Below are positions 38,427-47,331 of a DNA stretch of 56,305 nt, piece by piece. This stretch comes from Sedimenticola sp. (GTDB lineage: Bacteria > Pseudomonadota > Gammaproteobacteria > Chromatiales > Chromatiaceae): the NCBI GenBank assembly GCA_026992075.1, contig JALXAM010000044.1, forward strand, positions 1-56,305, written 5' to 3'. The stretch's first letter is position 1, and each line of letters starts with the position of its first letter. The notes under the pieces were generated by a model, which saw only the letters and a list, made by a program, of their open reading frames with translations, did not search any database and was not told the DNA's origin. The translations under genes were made by a program, and so were the position numbers.

Positions 38427-40142
38427 ATGAACCACAGGAAACCCTTCGGCGCCATCCTCCTTCTCTCCTTGCTGATGCTGGCCATCTCCGGCTGCAGCGA
38501 GGGGGACAAGGGCAAGCGCGCCGTGGCCAAATTCCAGCTGTTCGAGCTGGTGCCGGCGGACACTCCCTATGTGGCGGCCAGCAGCCGGCCCCTGCCGGAG
38601 GAGCTGAGCAGGCGGATGCTCAAGGCGGCCTCCCTGAAACAGGACAACCGGGCCTTTGGACTCAAGAGCCGTATGGAGGAGGCCACAGACCCCGGTCAGA
38701 AACGGATGCTTCGACTGCTCACTGCGGTCAACGAGGAGCTGAACGGAAAGCTCACTCCCGAAGGGCTGGATTCGCTGGGGTTCCCGCTCAACGGCCGCAG
38801 CCTCATCTACGGTCTGGGGGTGTTGCCGGTGGCCTGGATCGAGATCAAGGATGCCCAGAGGGTGAACGCCCTGCTGGACCGGGTGGAGCAGCGCGCCGGC
38901 GAGCCCTCCAAGCGGCTCAAGCTGGGGCAGACCGACTATCGCCGCTTCGATTTCGGAGAGCTCAGCGGCATCGCCGCGGTGAAGGGCCACTATCTGGTGA
39001 TCGCCCTGCTTCCGGCAGCGGGCGAGGCGCCGCTGCTGCCGCTGGCGCTGGGGGAACAGAAGCCGGAGAAGTCGCTGGCCGACACCGGCGGGTTCGCCCG
39101 TTTCACCGAAAGCCACGGTTTCAAGGGCTATGGCGAGGGTTACCTGGACCTGGTGCGGCTGGTGGACATGTTCCTGGGCGAGGCTTCCGGCACCAACGCC
39201 CAGGTCCTGGCCGCGCTGGGCGTGGAGCCCGAGGTGGTCTCTCCCGGTTGCCGCAAGCTCACCAAGTACTTGGTGCAGTCGATGCCCCGTATCAGCTTCG
39301 GATACACCGAGGCCAGTGCCCAGGGTTATTCCGCGGAAGCCATCCTGGAGACCACGCCTGTCGTGGGCCAGTGGCTGGAACAGATGGCGTCCGGCGTGCC
39401 GGGCCTGGGCAAGAGCAAGGGCGCCACTTTCAGCATCGGGCTTGGGCTGAACCTGCCCAAGGTGCGTGACGGCCTCAAGGCGATGCTGGGGGCCATCCTG
39501 GAGCAGGGCAAGGAGTGCGAGGGGGTGGATCGTGAGGAGCTGACCCAGGCCATGCAGTCGGTGGACATGATGCTCAATCCCATGCTGGCCGGGGTGAAGG
39601 GCTTCGATCTGGTGCTGGACGAGATCCAGGTGGACCCCAACACCCTGGAGCCCAAGTCGGTGCAGGCGCGCCTGGTGGTGGCGGCCACCGATCCGCGTGG
39701 CATCTTCGGCATGGCAGGCATGCTCAATCCGCAGCTGGCCACCCTGCAGATCCCGTCGGATGGCACGCCGGTGGCCCTGCCGCTGAAGCAGGCCCTGCCC
39801 ACGGCGCCCCCGGGCTGGGTGGCCATCAAGGGCGAAGCGCTGGGCCTGTTTTTCGGTGCCAAGGCGCCGGAAAACGCCGCCGCTCTGCTCTCGGAGCCAC
39901 CCGCCTCCCCCCATCTGCTGTTCGCGCTGGACTACGACGTGAAGAAGCTGCTGGCGCAGATCGGCCCTTCTTTGGAACACACCATGCAGACCATGCAGGG
40001 GGAGGAGGCGGACGATGCCCGGGAGGTTTACGAGGCCATCAAGCAGACCGCTTCACTCTATGACCGCTTCGCCTTCAGCATCTCCGGGGAGAAACAGGGC
40101 CTGGTGATGCGAGGTCGGGTGGAGTTTGGCAGGAATGAGTGA
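38427..40142 (+). CDS. Large putative lipoprotein of unknown function
   Basis: A 571-residue protein. The N-terminus MNHRKPFGAILLLSLLMLAI followed by SGCSEGDKG is a lipoprotein signal with lipobox AISGC (Cys about residue 23); Ser at +2 predicts outer-membrane sorting. The mature part begins with FQLFELVPADTPYVAASSRPL, a pattern seen in secreted proteins that start 'PADTxxY', and contains no recognisable catalytic motif; KYLVQSMPRISFGY and LLFALDYDVKKLLAQI suggest a repeated alpha/beta layout. I do not recognise the family. It overlaps the oligopeptidase gene by eight bases and is probably in an operon with it. Confidence 0.7.
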   Translation: MNHRKPFGAILLLSLLMLAISGCSEGDKGKRAVAKFQLFELVPADTPYVAASSRPLPEELSRRMLKAASLKQDNRAFGLKSRMEEATDPGQKRMLRLLTAVNEELNGKLTPEGLDSLGFPLNGRSLIYGLGVLPVAWIEIKDAQRVNALLDRVEQRAGEPSKRLKLGQTDYRRFDFGELSGIAAVKGHYLVIALLPAAGEAPLLPLALGEQKPEKSLADTGGFARFTESHGFKGYGEGYLDLVRLVDMFLGEASGTNAQVLAALGVEPEVVSPGCRKLTKYLVQSMPRISFGYTEASAQGYSAEAILETTPVVGQWLEQMASGVPGLGKSKGATFSIGLGLNLPKVRDGLKAMLGAILEQGKECEGVDREELTQAMQSVDMMLNPMLAGVKGFDLVLDEIQVDPNTLEPKSVQARLVVAATDPRGIFGMAGMLNPQLATLQIPSDGTPVALPLKQALPTAPPGWVAIKGEALGLFFGAKAPENAAALLSEPPASPHLLFALDYDVKKLLAQIGPSLEHTMQTMQGEEADDAREVYEAIKQTASLYDRFAFSISGEKQGLVMRGRVEFGRNE

Positions 40143-42198
40143 GCCGAAGCTGAACGGTGGTGACAACCCCCTGCTGGAGCGGCAGGGGCTGCCCGCCTTC
40201 TCCCGTATCCGGCCGGAGCACGTGGAGCCGGCCATCGACACCCTGCTGGCCGAAAACCGCGCCACCGTGGCCCGGCTGCTGGAGGAGGTGGCCGAGCCCG
40301 ACTGGCACAACTTCATCGAGCCCCTGGAGGAGATGGAGGAGCGGTTGTCGCGCGCCTGGTCGCCGGTCTCCCACCTGCACGCGGTGATGGACAGCGAGCC
40401 GCTGCGGGCCGCCTACAACGCCTGCCTGCCCAAGCTGAGCGACTATGCCACCGAGATGGGCCAGAACGAGGCGCTCTTCCGCGCCTACGAGCAGGTGGCG
40501 GAGAAGGCAGACCAGCTGCAGCCGCCCCAGCGCAAGCTGCTGGAGCACGCCCTGAGGGATTTCCGCCTCTCCGGGGTGGACCTGCCGCCGGAGAAGAAGG
40601 AGCGGTTCCGCCAGCTCTCGGCCGAGCTCTCCGAGCTCACCGCCCGCTTCGAGGAGAACCTGCTGGACGCCACCAACGCCTGGGAGAAGCAGGTCACCGA
40701 CGAGTCCGAGCTGGCCGGCCTGCCCCAGTCGGCGAGGGATCTGGCCCGCCAGATGGCGGAGCAGAAGGGGCTGGAGGGATGGCTCTTCAACCTGGAGTTT
40801 CCCTCCTACTACCCCGTGGTCACCTACGCCGACAACCGCGAACTGCGGCGTGAACTCTACGAGGCCTACGCCACCCGCGCCTCGGACCAGGGGCCCCACG
40901 CCGGCCGTTTCGACAACAGCGAGGTGATGGAGCAGATCCTGGCCCGACGCCACGAGCTGGCCCGGCTGCTGGGCTACCACGACTACGCCGAGCGCGCCCT
41001 GGCCACCCGCATGGCCCGCTCGCCGGAGGAGGTGCTGGGCTTCCTGCGCGACCTGGCGCGGCGCTCCAGGCCCCAGGCCGAGCGCGAACTGGCCGAACTG
41101 CGCGACTACGCCCGCCAGCATCACGGCGTGGAAGTGCTGGAGGCCTGGGACATTCCCTACTACAGCGAGAAGCTGCGCCAGCACCGCTACGCCATCACCC
41201 AGGAGGAGCTCAAGCCCTGGTTTCCCGAGACCCGGGTCATCCCCGGCATGTTCGAGGTGATCGGCCGGCTCTTCGGGGTGAAGATCCACCGCAGTGAGGA
41301 AGCGGTGGAGGTGTGGCACCCCGACGTGCGCTTCTACGAGATCCGCGACCGCGAATCGGGCGAGCTGCTGGGGCAGTTCTATTTCGACCTCTACGCCCGC
41401 CCGCACAAGCGCGGTGGCGCCTGGATGGCCGACTGCCTGTCGCGCATGAAGACCGCCACTCGCGAGCAGATCCCGGTGGCCTTCATGACCTGCAACTTCA
41501 CCCCGCCGGTGGGCGACAAGCCGGCGCTGCTCACCCACGACGAGGTGCAGACTCTCTTCCACGAGTTCGGCCACGGCCTGCACCACATGCTCACCCGCAT
41601 CGACTGGCCCTCCATCTCCGGCATCTCCGGCGTCCCCTGGGACGCGGTGGAGCTGCCCTCGCAGCTGATGGAGAACTGGTGCTGGGAGCGCGAGGCGCTG
41701 AACCTCGTCTCCGGTCATTGGCAAACGGGCGAGCCGCTGCCGGACGAGCTGTACGAGCGGATGGTGGCGGCGCGCAACTTCCAGTCCGCCATGCAGATGC
41801 TGCGCCAGGTGGAGTTCGCCCTGTTCGACTTCCGCATCCACCACGAATATGACCCGGAGAAGGGTGGGCGCATCTACCAGATCCTCGACGAGGTGCGCGA
41901 GGAGGTGGCGGTGGTGCGGCCGCCCAAGTGGAACCGTTTCGCTCACGGCTTCTCGCACATCTTCGCTGGCGGATACGCCGCGGGCTACTACAGTTACAAA
42001 TGGGCCGAGGTGCTCTCCGCCGACGCCTTCTCGCTGTTCGAGGAGAACGGCGTGCTCGATCCCGAGACCGGCCGTCTCTTCCGCGAGACGGTGCTGGAGC
42101 AGGGTGGCGGCGCCGATGCCATGGAGCTGTTCATCGCCTTCCGCGGGCGCGAGCCCAGCATCGAGCCGCTGTTGCGCCATTCCGGCATCGAGGGTTGA
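40135..42198 (+). CDS. prlC: Oligopeptidase A, M3 family zinc metallopeptidase
   Basis: A 687-residue thimet-type oligopeptidase (also called OpdA). The zinc site is TLFHEFGHGLHHML with HEFGH starting at about residue 476; the third ligand Glu lies in the following MENWCWEREAL helix. The N-terminal helical domain (NPLLERQGLPAFSRIRPEHV, FEENLLDATNAWEKQV) and RPHKRGGAWM match E. coli OpdA over the full length. It degrades signal peptides and other short peptides in the cytoplasm. ATG at 40135 with GCAGGA just upstream is the start; it overlaps the lipoprotein stop. Confidence 0.96.
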   Translation: MSEPKLNGGDNPLLERQGLPAFSRIRPEHVEPAIDTLLAENRATVARLLEEVAEPDWHNFIEPLEEMEERLSRAWSPVSHLHAVMDSEPLRAAYNACLPKLSDYATEMGQNEALFRAYEQVAEKADQLQPPQRKLLEHALRDFRLSGVDLPPEKKERFRQLSAELSELTARFEENLLDATNAWEKQVTDESELAGLPQSARDLARQMAEQKGLEGWLFNLEFPSYYPVVTYADNRELRRELYEAYATRASDQGPHAGRFDNSEVMEQILARRHELARLLGYHDYAERALATRMARSPEEVLGFLRDLARRSRPQAERELAELRDYARQHHGVEVLEAWDIPYYSEKLRQHRYAITQEELKPWFPETRVIPGMFEVIGRLFGVKIHRSEEAVEVWHPDVRFYEIRDRESGELLGQFYFDLYARPHKRGGAWMADCLSRMKTATREQIPVAFMTCNFTPPVGDKPALLTHDEVQTLFHEFGHGLHHMLTRIDWPSISGISGVPWDAVELPSQLMENWCWEREALNLVSGHWQTGEPLPDELYERMVAARNFQSAMQMLRQVEFALFDFRIHHEYDPEKGGRIYQILDEVREEVAVVRPPKWNRFAHGFSHIFAGGYAAGYYSYKWAEVLSADAFSLFEENGVLDPETGRLFRETVLEQGGGADAMELFIAFRGREPSIEPLLRHSGIEG

Positions 42199-42283
42199 TC
42201 TCCCTCTCCCTACGGGAGAGGGTTGGGGTGAGGGGAGAAAAACAATCGAGGGGCAGGGCCTGGCGGCCTTTGCCCATCCCACG
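42199..42283. repeat. CCCTCTCCC-type palindrome followed by half a REP element
   Basis: 42199-42236 repeats the CCCTCTCCC...GGGAGAGGGTTGGGG unit; 42250-42283 is a GGGCAGGGCC...GGCCTTTGCCC half-REP with degenerate end. The 124-bp interval between prlC and bcp contains little else, apart from the strong bcp ribosome binding site. Confidence 0.8.
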
Positions 42284-42322
42284 ATAGAGCGGCGAAACAA
42301 TAAAACAAAGAGGAGGAGAACC

Positions 42323-42802
42323 ATGCTGCAACCAGGCGACGAGGCACCCGATTTCGAGCTGCCCACCGCCGACATGGAGATGATCCGTCTCGGCGATTTC
42401 CGCGGCAGGCGCAACCTGGTGGTCTATTTCTACCCCAAGGACGACACACCGGGCTGCACCCTGGAGGCCACCGACTTCAGCGAGCTGCTGGACGAATTCG
42501 AGGCACTGGAGACCACGGTGCTGGGCATCAGCCGGGACACCTGCATCAGCCACGCCGACTTCCGTGACAAGTACGGGCTGCGGGTGGAGCTGGTGGCCGA
42601 CCCGGACGGCCAGGCCTGCCAGGCCTATGGCGTGATCCAGGAGAAGGAGGTGAACGGGGAGAAGCGCACCGGCGTCCAGCGTTCCACCTTCATCATCGAC
42701 AAGGAGGGTGTCATTCGCCACGCCCTTTACGGGGTGGCGCCCAAGGGTCACGCCGCCGAGGTGCTGGAGCTGGTGAGGGGGCTTTCCCAGCCGAAGGAGT
42801 GA
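42323..42802 (+). CDS. bcp: Thiol peroxidase of the Bcp/PrxQ family
   Basis: A 159-residue peroxiredoxin that reduces hydrogen peroxide and organic hydroperoxides. The peroxidatic Cys is C45 in YPKDDTPGCTLEATDF. E. coli Bcp has its resolving Cys five residues on (position 50); here that position is Thr, so another Cys (C74 region in SRDTCISH or the one in GQACQAY) would have to resolve it, or an external thiol. ATG at 42323 has a strong ribosome binding site (AGGAGGAGAACC). The 3' end overlaps the convergent truC gene by 55 bp. Confidence 0.95.
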   Translation: MLQPGDEAPDFELPTADMEMIRLGDFRGRRNLVVYFYPKDDTPGCTLEATDFSELLDEFEALETTVLGISRDTCISHADFRDKYGLRVELVADPDGQACQAYGVIQEKEVNGEKRTGVQRSTFIIDKEGVIRHALYGVAPKGHAAEVLELVRGLSQPKE

Positions 42803-43473
42803 AACAGCGCCTGCCACTGTTCGTCCGGGGGCGCTTCCAGCTCCAGCGTCTCGCCGCTCACCGGATGGGTCACATGCAGGCGCCAGGCGTGGAGCAGCAG
42901 CCGCCGTAGCTGGAAGTGGTCGCGGAAGAAGCGGTTGTGCTTGCCGTTGCCCCAGGTGGTGTCGCCGATGATGGGGTGGCTGATCTTCTTGAAGTGCTGG
43001 CGGATCTGCTGGTAACGGCCAGTGAGAGGGTGCGCCTCCATCAGTGCATAACGGCTGGTGGGATAGCGGTCCACCGCCACCGGCAGCTCCACCCGGGCCA
43101 GGCGGCGGTATTGGGTGACGGCCGGTTTCTTGCGGGCAGGATCTTTCTGCTCGCTGCTGTGCACCGGATGGTCGATGGTCCCGATGGATTCCGGCCAGCC
43201 GCGCACCAGTGCCAGGTAGCGCTTTTCCACCCGGCGCTCCTTGAACTGGCGGGCTAGGGCGGAAGCGCTCTCCGGATCCAGCGCCAGCAGCAGCACCCCG
43301 CTGGTGGCCCGGTCCAGCCGGTGCACCGGCCACACCCACTGGCCGAGCTGGTCGCGCAGCCCCTGGAGCACAACGGAGCCGTCCCGGCGGCTGGCTGCGG
43401 TACGATGCACCAGGGCCCCTGGCGGTTTGTGAATGGCCACCAGCTGGTCGTCTTGGTACAGGATTTCAAACAT
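42748..43473 (-). CDS. truC: tRNA pseudouridine(65) synthase
   Basis: A 241-residue RluA-family pseudouridine synthase. The catalytic Asp is D54 in VHRLDRATSGVLLLAL, at the same position as in E. coli TruC; GRYQQIRQHFKKISHPIIGD is the family's second motif, where Q replaces the usual H/R, as is typical of TruC. The start MFEILYQDDQLVAIHKPPGALVH fits TruC, without an S4 domain. It modifies U65 in certain tRNAs. It converges on bcp with overlapping ends. Confidence 0.93.
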   Translation of the reverse strand: MFEILYQDDQLVAIHKPPGALVHRTAASRRDGSVVLQGLRDQLGQWVWPVHRLDRATSGVLLLALDPESASALARQFKERRVEKRYLALVRGWPESIGTIDHPVHSSEQKDPARKKPAVTQYRRLARVELPVAVDRYPTSRYALMEAHPLTGRYQQIRQHFKKISHPIIGDTTWGNGKHNRFFRDHFQLRRLLLHAWRLHVTHPVSGETLELEAPPDEQWQALFHSFGWESPLTSSSTSAA

Positions 43474-43523
43474 TTGGGGTGGAAATCACTGCAAAAGGTA
43501 ATGAGATCACGGAGAACCCAACC

Positions 43524-43583
43524 ATAGGTCGGGCTTCAGCCCGACATCAGCCTGGTACCCTGTCGGGCTGAAGCCCGACCTAT
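43524..43583. repeat. Nested inverted repeat
   Basis: Two 22-base arms (43524-43545 and 43562-43583) are perfect inverted repeats of each other, with ATAGGTCGGGC at one end and GCCCGACCTAT at the other; each arm is itself a palindrome around GTCGGGCTTCAGCCCGAC. It could form either one long hairpin or two short ones. Not the same family as the GTAGG...CCTAC REP elements. Confidence 0.9.
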
Positions 43584-43597
43584 AGGGATCGGCTTTA

Positions 43598-43740
43598 GGG
43601 CACCTCGAAAAATTCGAGGTGCCCGTGCGGGATATGGAAGTCCCGCCATTTTCAATCACGCAAGTGATTGAAAATGAAGCAAACCGGAAACCGCGTTTTC
43701 GGTTTGCGTGGAGAAAAATTGCCTGGACGGCAATTTTTCG
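43598..43740. repeat. Array of five consecutive hairpins, MITE-like
   Basis: Back-to-back stems: GGGCACCTCGAA-AAA-TTCGAGGTGCCC (43598-43624); GCGGGA/TCCCGC (43627-43646); ATTTTCAATCAC-GCAA-GTGATTGAAAAT (43648-43675); GCAAACCG.../...CGGTTTGC, 13 pairs with one G-T (43679-43707); GAAAAATTGCC-TGGAC-GGCAATTTTTC (43713-43739). The first contains CTCGAAAAATT and the last ends AATTTTTCGAG, so the array also has 11-base terminal inverted repeats. It fills most of the 329-bp gap before the sensor kinase. Confidence 0.88.
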
Positions 43741-43802
43741 AGATCCCCTTTACGTGATCTGGGGCCTCCGCTTCGGGAGCATTTGCGAAAGCATATTATT
43801 CC
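43741..43802. other. Remaining leader before the sensor kinase gene
   Basis: Together with the two repeats this completes a 329-bp gene-free interval. A weaker hairpin may form from AGATC...GATCT (43741-43760). No convincing promoter is seen, and no Shine-Dalgarno precedes the ATG at 43803. Confidence 0.4.
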
Positions 43803-46109
43803 ATGTCCCTGCGAACCCGCATTCTGCTGTTTCTCTTCGTTTTCGCCCTGTTGCCGCTGCTGGGGGCGGTGGCCATCAATCTGCCGCTGGTGCTGGACCG
43901 GGTGGAACTCTTCTACCGACAGGCTTTCCTGCAGAACCTGCGCGCCGACTTCCAGGACCTGGACACCCATCTGGCCAGCCGCGACGAGATGCTGCGGCTG
44001 CTGGCCAAGCTGCCCGAGCCAGGGGTGGTACTGGGGCAGGATCCGCGGGTGGGGCAGGCGCAGATCGCCCGTGCCCGGTTGAAATATACCGAGTGGATCA
44101 ACCGCATCCTGCAGGACCAGCTGGATATCGTGGAAATCCTCTTCCTGGGCCGTGACGGCACGCCCAAGTTCTGGCTCTCCCGCGATCCGGAGAACCATCG
44201 CTGGCGTCCCACCACCACGCCACCCCATCTGCCTCCCGAGGAACTCATCCAGCAGGTGTTGGCGGCCAAGGCGCCGGTGGTGCTGTTGGCACCGGTTTCC
44301 ATCGATGAAAAGGCCACCGACCTCTCCCGTGCCGTCACTCTGCAGCTGATGGCGCCCCTGGGCCCTTCCGAAGGCAAGGAAACCTATGGAGCAGTGGCCA
44401 TGACCCTGGACATCGGCGGCTTGGTGCGGCGTGATGAGCGCACGTTGTGGGTGCACGACGATGGCCGTTATCTCAACGTGCCGGGTATCGTACAGCGCTC
44501 CGGCAGTGCCTTCGAGGATTTTCCCGGGCTGAAGGAGAAGTTCGCCGCGCGCAAGATCGTGCTCTGGGAGGGCAAGGATGGTCGCACCGTGATCTGGGTG
44601 CCGTTGCTGCGCACCGAGGGGGACAAGCCGCTGTGGGTGGGGCGGCCGGTGCGGGAGGAGCCTTTGATGGCGCTCCGGGATGCGCTCATCTTCCGGGTGA
44701 GCGCCATCATTCTGGCGCTGGTGGTGGTCATCTTCCTGGTTTCCACCTGGGTGGCCGGCCGCATGGAGCGCCTGGGCAAGCGGGTGTTCGAGGGGGTGCG
44801 CAAGGTGGTGGAGGAGGGCGAGCCGGTGAAGTTCCGATGGAAAGGGAGCGCCGAGCTGCGTCAGCTGGGCGAGAACCTGTCCCGCCTGTCCGAGACCCAC
44901 GCCCGCAACCTGGCCGAGCTGCAGGATCATGCCCGTGCCCTGGAGGAGAGTAACCGCTACAAGAGCGAGTTCCTGGCCAATGTGAGCCATGAGCTGCGCA
45001 CCCCGCTCAATTCCATTCTGCTGCTCTCCAAGCTGCTGTTGAAGGAATCCGACGGTCTGAGCCGGGAACAGCAGGAGCAGCTGCGGGTGATCCACGAGGC
45101 GAGCGCCGACCTGCGCATGCTCATCGACAACGTGCTGGATCTTTCGCGCATGGAGGCGGGAAGGCTGGAACCCCTCATCGAGGAGGTGGAGCTGCTGCCG
45201 CTGCTGGAGGAGATCCACGACCAGCTGGCGCCCCAGTTTCGCGAGAAGGGACTGGCCTTTCGCGTGCGCATCGACGAAAAGGCACCGGTGCGCATCCGCA
45301 CCGATCCGCACAAGCTGGCGCAGATCCTCAAGAATTTCCTCTCCAACGCGCTCAAGTTCACCGATGAGGGCGAGGTGGTGGTGGAACTGGCCCCGGCGGC
45401 GGAACCCCATGCGGTGGCACTGTCGGTGCAGGATACCGGCATCGGCATTCCGCCGGAGAAACAGCAGGCGATCTTCGAGGCCTTCCAGCAGGCCGATGGC
45501 TCCACCCGCCGCCGTTTCGGCGGCACCGGCCTGGGCCTGAGCATCAGCCGGGAACTGGCGCAGATCCTGTGCGGAGAGATCCGGGTCCGGAGCCGCCCCG
45601 GGGAGGGGTCCCGTTTCACCCTGCTGCTGCCGGCCAATTGCGGCGAGATGCCGGCAGAAGGGGCGATGGAGGAGCCCGGGGCAGAAAAGGCGACCGCCAC
45701 GCCGCCGCAGCCGGTCTTGGAGGCGGCTGCCCCCCGCGCCGACCTGGCGGGAGCGCATGTGCTGCTGGTGGAATCGGACATCGGCCGGCTGCTGGAGCTG
45801 AGTCGCTGGCTGGAGGGGTGGCACCTGCAGGTCACCGCCGCCGAGGACGAGGAGGAGGTGCGGGAGGTGCTGGAGGAGGACGGCATCCAGCTGCTGCTGC
45901 TGGCCGAGGGGGTGGTGGACTGGTGTACCATTTCCGTGATGGTGAAAAAACAGGGGGAGGCGCGCCCACGCCTCATCGGCCTGGGCGAGGCAGGTGAGCC
46001 GGCAGCGCCCTGCGTGGATGCCGTGCTGCCACGGGAGCCGGAGCCCCGGCAGCTGCTGTCTGTGCTGCAGGCGAACCTGCGCCCGCTGGAGGAGGAGAAG
46101 ACGAGATGA
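43803..46109 (+). CDS. Membrane hybrid sensor histidine kinase with a degenerate receiver domain
   Basis: A 768-residue protein. A first membrane helix (about 6-26) and a second (about 297-318) flank a periplasmic sensor region of some 270 residues that I do not recognise. A HAMP-like segment follows, then the H box [16 protein letters not shown] (His396), N box [11 protein letters not shown] (about 516), and G boxes [13 protein letters not shown] and [13 protein letters not shown]. The C-terminal domain from about 651 ([17 protein letters not shown]) has the receiver fold, but the expected phosphoacceptor strand reads LLLLAEG with no Asp. Phosphotransfer therefore probably goes to the response regulator encoded next (ATGA overlap). 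Confidence 0.9.
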   Translation: MSLRTRILLFLFVFALLPLLGAVAINLPLVLDRVELFYRQAFLQNLRADFQDLDTHLASRDEMLRLLAKLPEPGVVLGQDPRVGQAQIARARLKYTEWINRILQDQLDIVEILFLGRDGTPKFWLSRDPENHRWRPTTTPPHLPPEELIQQVLAAKAPVVLLAPVSIDEKATDLSRAVTLQLMAPLGPSEGKETYGAVAMTLDIGGLVRRDERTLWVHDDGRYLNVPGIVQRSGSAFEDFPGLKEKFAARKIVLWEGKDGRTVIWVPLLRTEGDKPLWVGRPVREEPLMALRDALIFRVSAIILALVVVIFLVSTWVAGRMERLGKRVFEGVRKVVEEGEPVKFRWKGSAELRQLGENLSRLSETHARNLAELQDHARALEESNRYKSEFLANVSHELRTPLNSILLLSKLLLKESDGLSREQQEQLRVIHEASADLRMLIDNVLDLSRMEAGRLEPLIEEVELLPLLEEIHDQLAPQFREKGLAFRVRIDEKAPVRIRTDPHKLAQILKNFLSNALKFTDEGEVVVELAPAAEPHAVALSVQDTGIGIPPEKQQAIFEAFQQADGSTRRRFGGTGLGLSISRELAQILCGEIRVRSRPGEGSRFTLLLPANCGEMPAEGAMEEPGAEKATATPPQPVLEAAAPRADLAGAHVLLVESDIGRLLELSRWLEGWHLQVTAAEDEEEVREVLEEDGIQLLLLAEGVVDWCTISVMVKKQGEARPRLIGLGEAGEPAAPCVDAVLPREPEPRQLLSVLQANLRPLEEEKTR

Positions 46110-46972
46110 AACGTTACGCCGGCTTCCGGGTGCTGGCGGTGGACGACAATGCCCACAACCTGTTCACCCTGCGTTCCCTGATCCGCAAGCACATGGACGT
46201 GGAGCTGCTGGAGGCCACCAGCGGCCGCCAGGCGCTGGAGATCGCCCGCGCCAACCCGGACATCGATCTCATCATTCTCGATGTGCAGATGCCGGAGATG
46301 GACGGCTTCGAGACGGCCCGCATGCTCAAGCTGCACCGCAAGACGCGCGATATTCCCATCATCTTTCTCACCGCCGCCTTCAAGACCGAGGAATTCCAGC
46401 AGAAGGGCTACGACGTGGGCGCCGCCGACTATCTGCTCAAGCCCATCGACGACAACCAGCTGCTGAACAAGATCAGCACCTATTTCCGTCTCATCGAGAA
46501 GGAGCGGGAGCTCAACCGGATCCTGGAGCAGAAGGTGGCCGAGCGCACCGCCGAGCTGCGCCAGGCCAACCAGCACCTGGAGAACATCATCAACCACATG
46601 GGTGAGGCGTTACTGATCCTGGATCCCCAGGGACGCATCAAGAAGGTGAACCCCGCCGCCTGTCGCATGCTGGGCTATTCCGAAGAGGAGCTGGTGGGGA
46701 TGGGCATCGGCGATGTCTTCGAGGAGGAGGGGCAGGAGCAGGCCAAGGCCTTCATGGGCACCTGGCTGGAGGCGCTCATCCGCACCGGCGCTCTGCGCGA
46801 CATCGAGGCCGCCTTCATCACCCGCGACGGCAGCCGCCTGCCGATCCTCTTTTCACGCACCGCCATCACCGACGAGAATGGCGAGATTGACGAGATCATC
46901 TGCATCGCCAAGAATATGAGCGGCTACCGCCGGGTGGAAGAAGCGGCGCTGGCCCGAGAGGAAGGAGCTTGA
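46106..46972 (+). CDS. Response regulator with C-terminal PAS domain
   Basis: A 288-residue protein. Receiver domain 1-125: acidic pair D13-D14 in LAVDDNAHN, phosphoacceptor D59 in LIILDVQMPEMDGF, and Lys112 in YLLKPIDDN. A coiled helix (EKERELNRILEQKVAERTAE) leads to a PAS domain at about 150-275 (IINHMGEALLILDPQGRI, ACRMLGYSEEELVGM, CIAKNMSGYRRVEEA). No output domain follows: the chain stops where such PAS units usually pass into a kinase or GGDEF domain. It may act through protein contact. Overlap with the kinase gene and a 7-bp gap to the ArsR gene suggest a three-gene operon. Confidence 0.9.
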   Translation: MKRYAGFRVLAVDDNAHNLFTLRSLIRKHMDVELLEATSGRQALEIARANPDIDLIILDVQMPEMDGFETARMLKLHRKTRDIPIIFLTAAFKTEEFQQKGYDVGAADYLLKPIDDNQLLNKISTYFRLIEKERELNRILEQKVAERTAELRQANQHLENIINHMGEALLILDPQGRIKKVNPAACRMLGYSEEELVGMGIGDVFEEEGQEQAKAFMGTWLEALIRTGALRDIEAAFITRDGSRLPILFSRTAITDENGEIDEIICIAKNMSGYRRVEEAALAREEGA

Positions 46973-46979
46973 GGTTGCC

Positions 46980-47312
46980 ATGAACGACAAGACGGACAGC
47001 ATCCCGCCGGACGAGGATCCCACCATGACCGCCAACGCCCTGAAGGCCATGGCGCATCCCCTGCGGTGGAAGATTCTCTGCACCCTGGGGGACCGGGAGC
47101 TTTCCGTGGGGGAGATCGTGGCCGCCACCGGCACCTCCCAGAGCAACATCTCCCAGCACCTGGAGCAGCTGCGCAACAAGAACATCGTTACCTGCCGCAA
47201 GGAGGCGAACCGCATCTACTACCGCATCCGCAACGGCAAGCTGCTGGAGCTCATCGGCACCATGCGTGCCGTGCTCTGCCCCACCAATCTCAACGACCGT
47301 TACGACCAGTGA
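46980..47312 (+). CDS. ArsR-family winged-helix transcriptional regulator
   Basis: A 110-residue regulator. LKAMAHPLRWKILCTLGDRELSV is the typical ArsR opening; EIVAATGTSQSNISQHLEQL is the recognition helix, and NRIYYRI is the wing. The ELCVC metal site of ArsR/SmtB repressors is absent (the region reads DRELSVGE), so it is probably not an arsenic or metal sensor of that class. A Cys in RAVLCPTN near the C-terminus could be a redox or ligand site. It follows the two-component genes by 7 bp. Confidence 0.9.
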   Translation: MNDKTDSIPPDEDPTMTANALKAMAHPLRWKILCTLGDRELSVGEIVAATGTSQSNISQHLEQLRNKNIVTCRKEANRIYYRIRNGKLLELIGTMRAVLCPTNLNDRYDQ

Positions 47313-47331
47313 CCTCCCCCTCGGGCGCAGC

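Noticed and set aside
38274-39980. A long open frame antisense to the lipoprotein gene
   Set aside because: It is a GC-driven mirror frame with low-complexity, His/Gln/Arg-rich composition; the plus-strand frame has a signal peptide and natural composition.
40075-42414. A 779-codon open frame antisense to prlC
   Set aside because: The plus strand encodes a complete M3 peptidase with HEFGH; the mirror frame has no recognisable motif.
43656-45824. A 722-codon open frame antisense to the sensor kinase
   Set aside because: The sense strand carries all kinase boxes; the mirror frame reads as low-complexity sequence and runs through the hairpin array.
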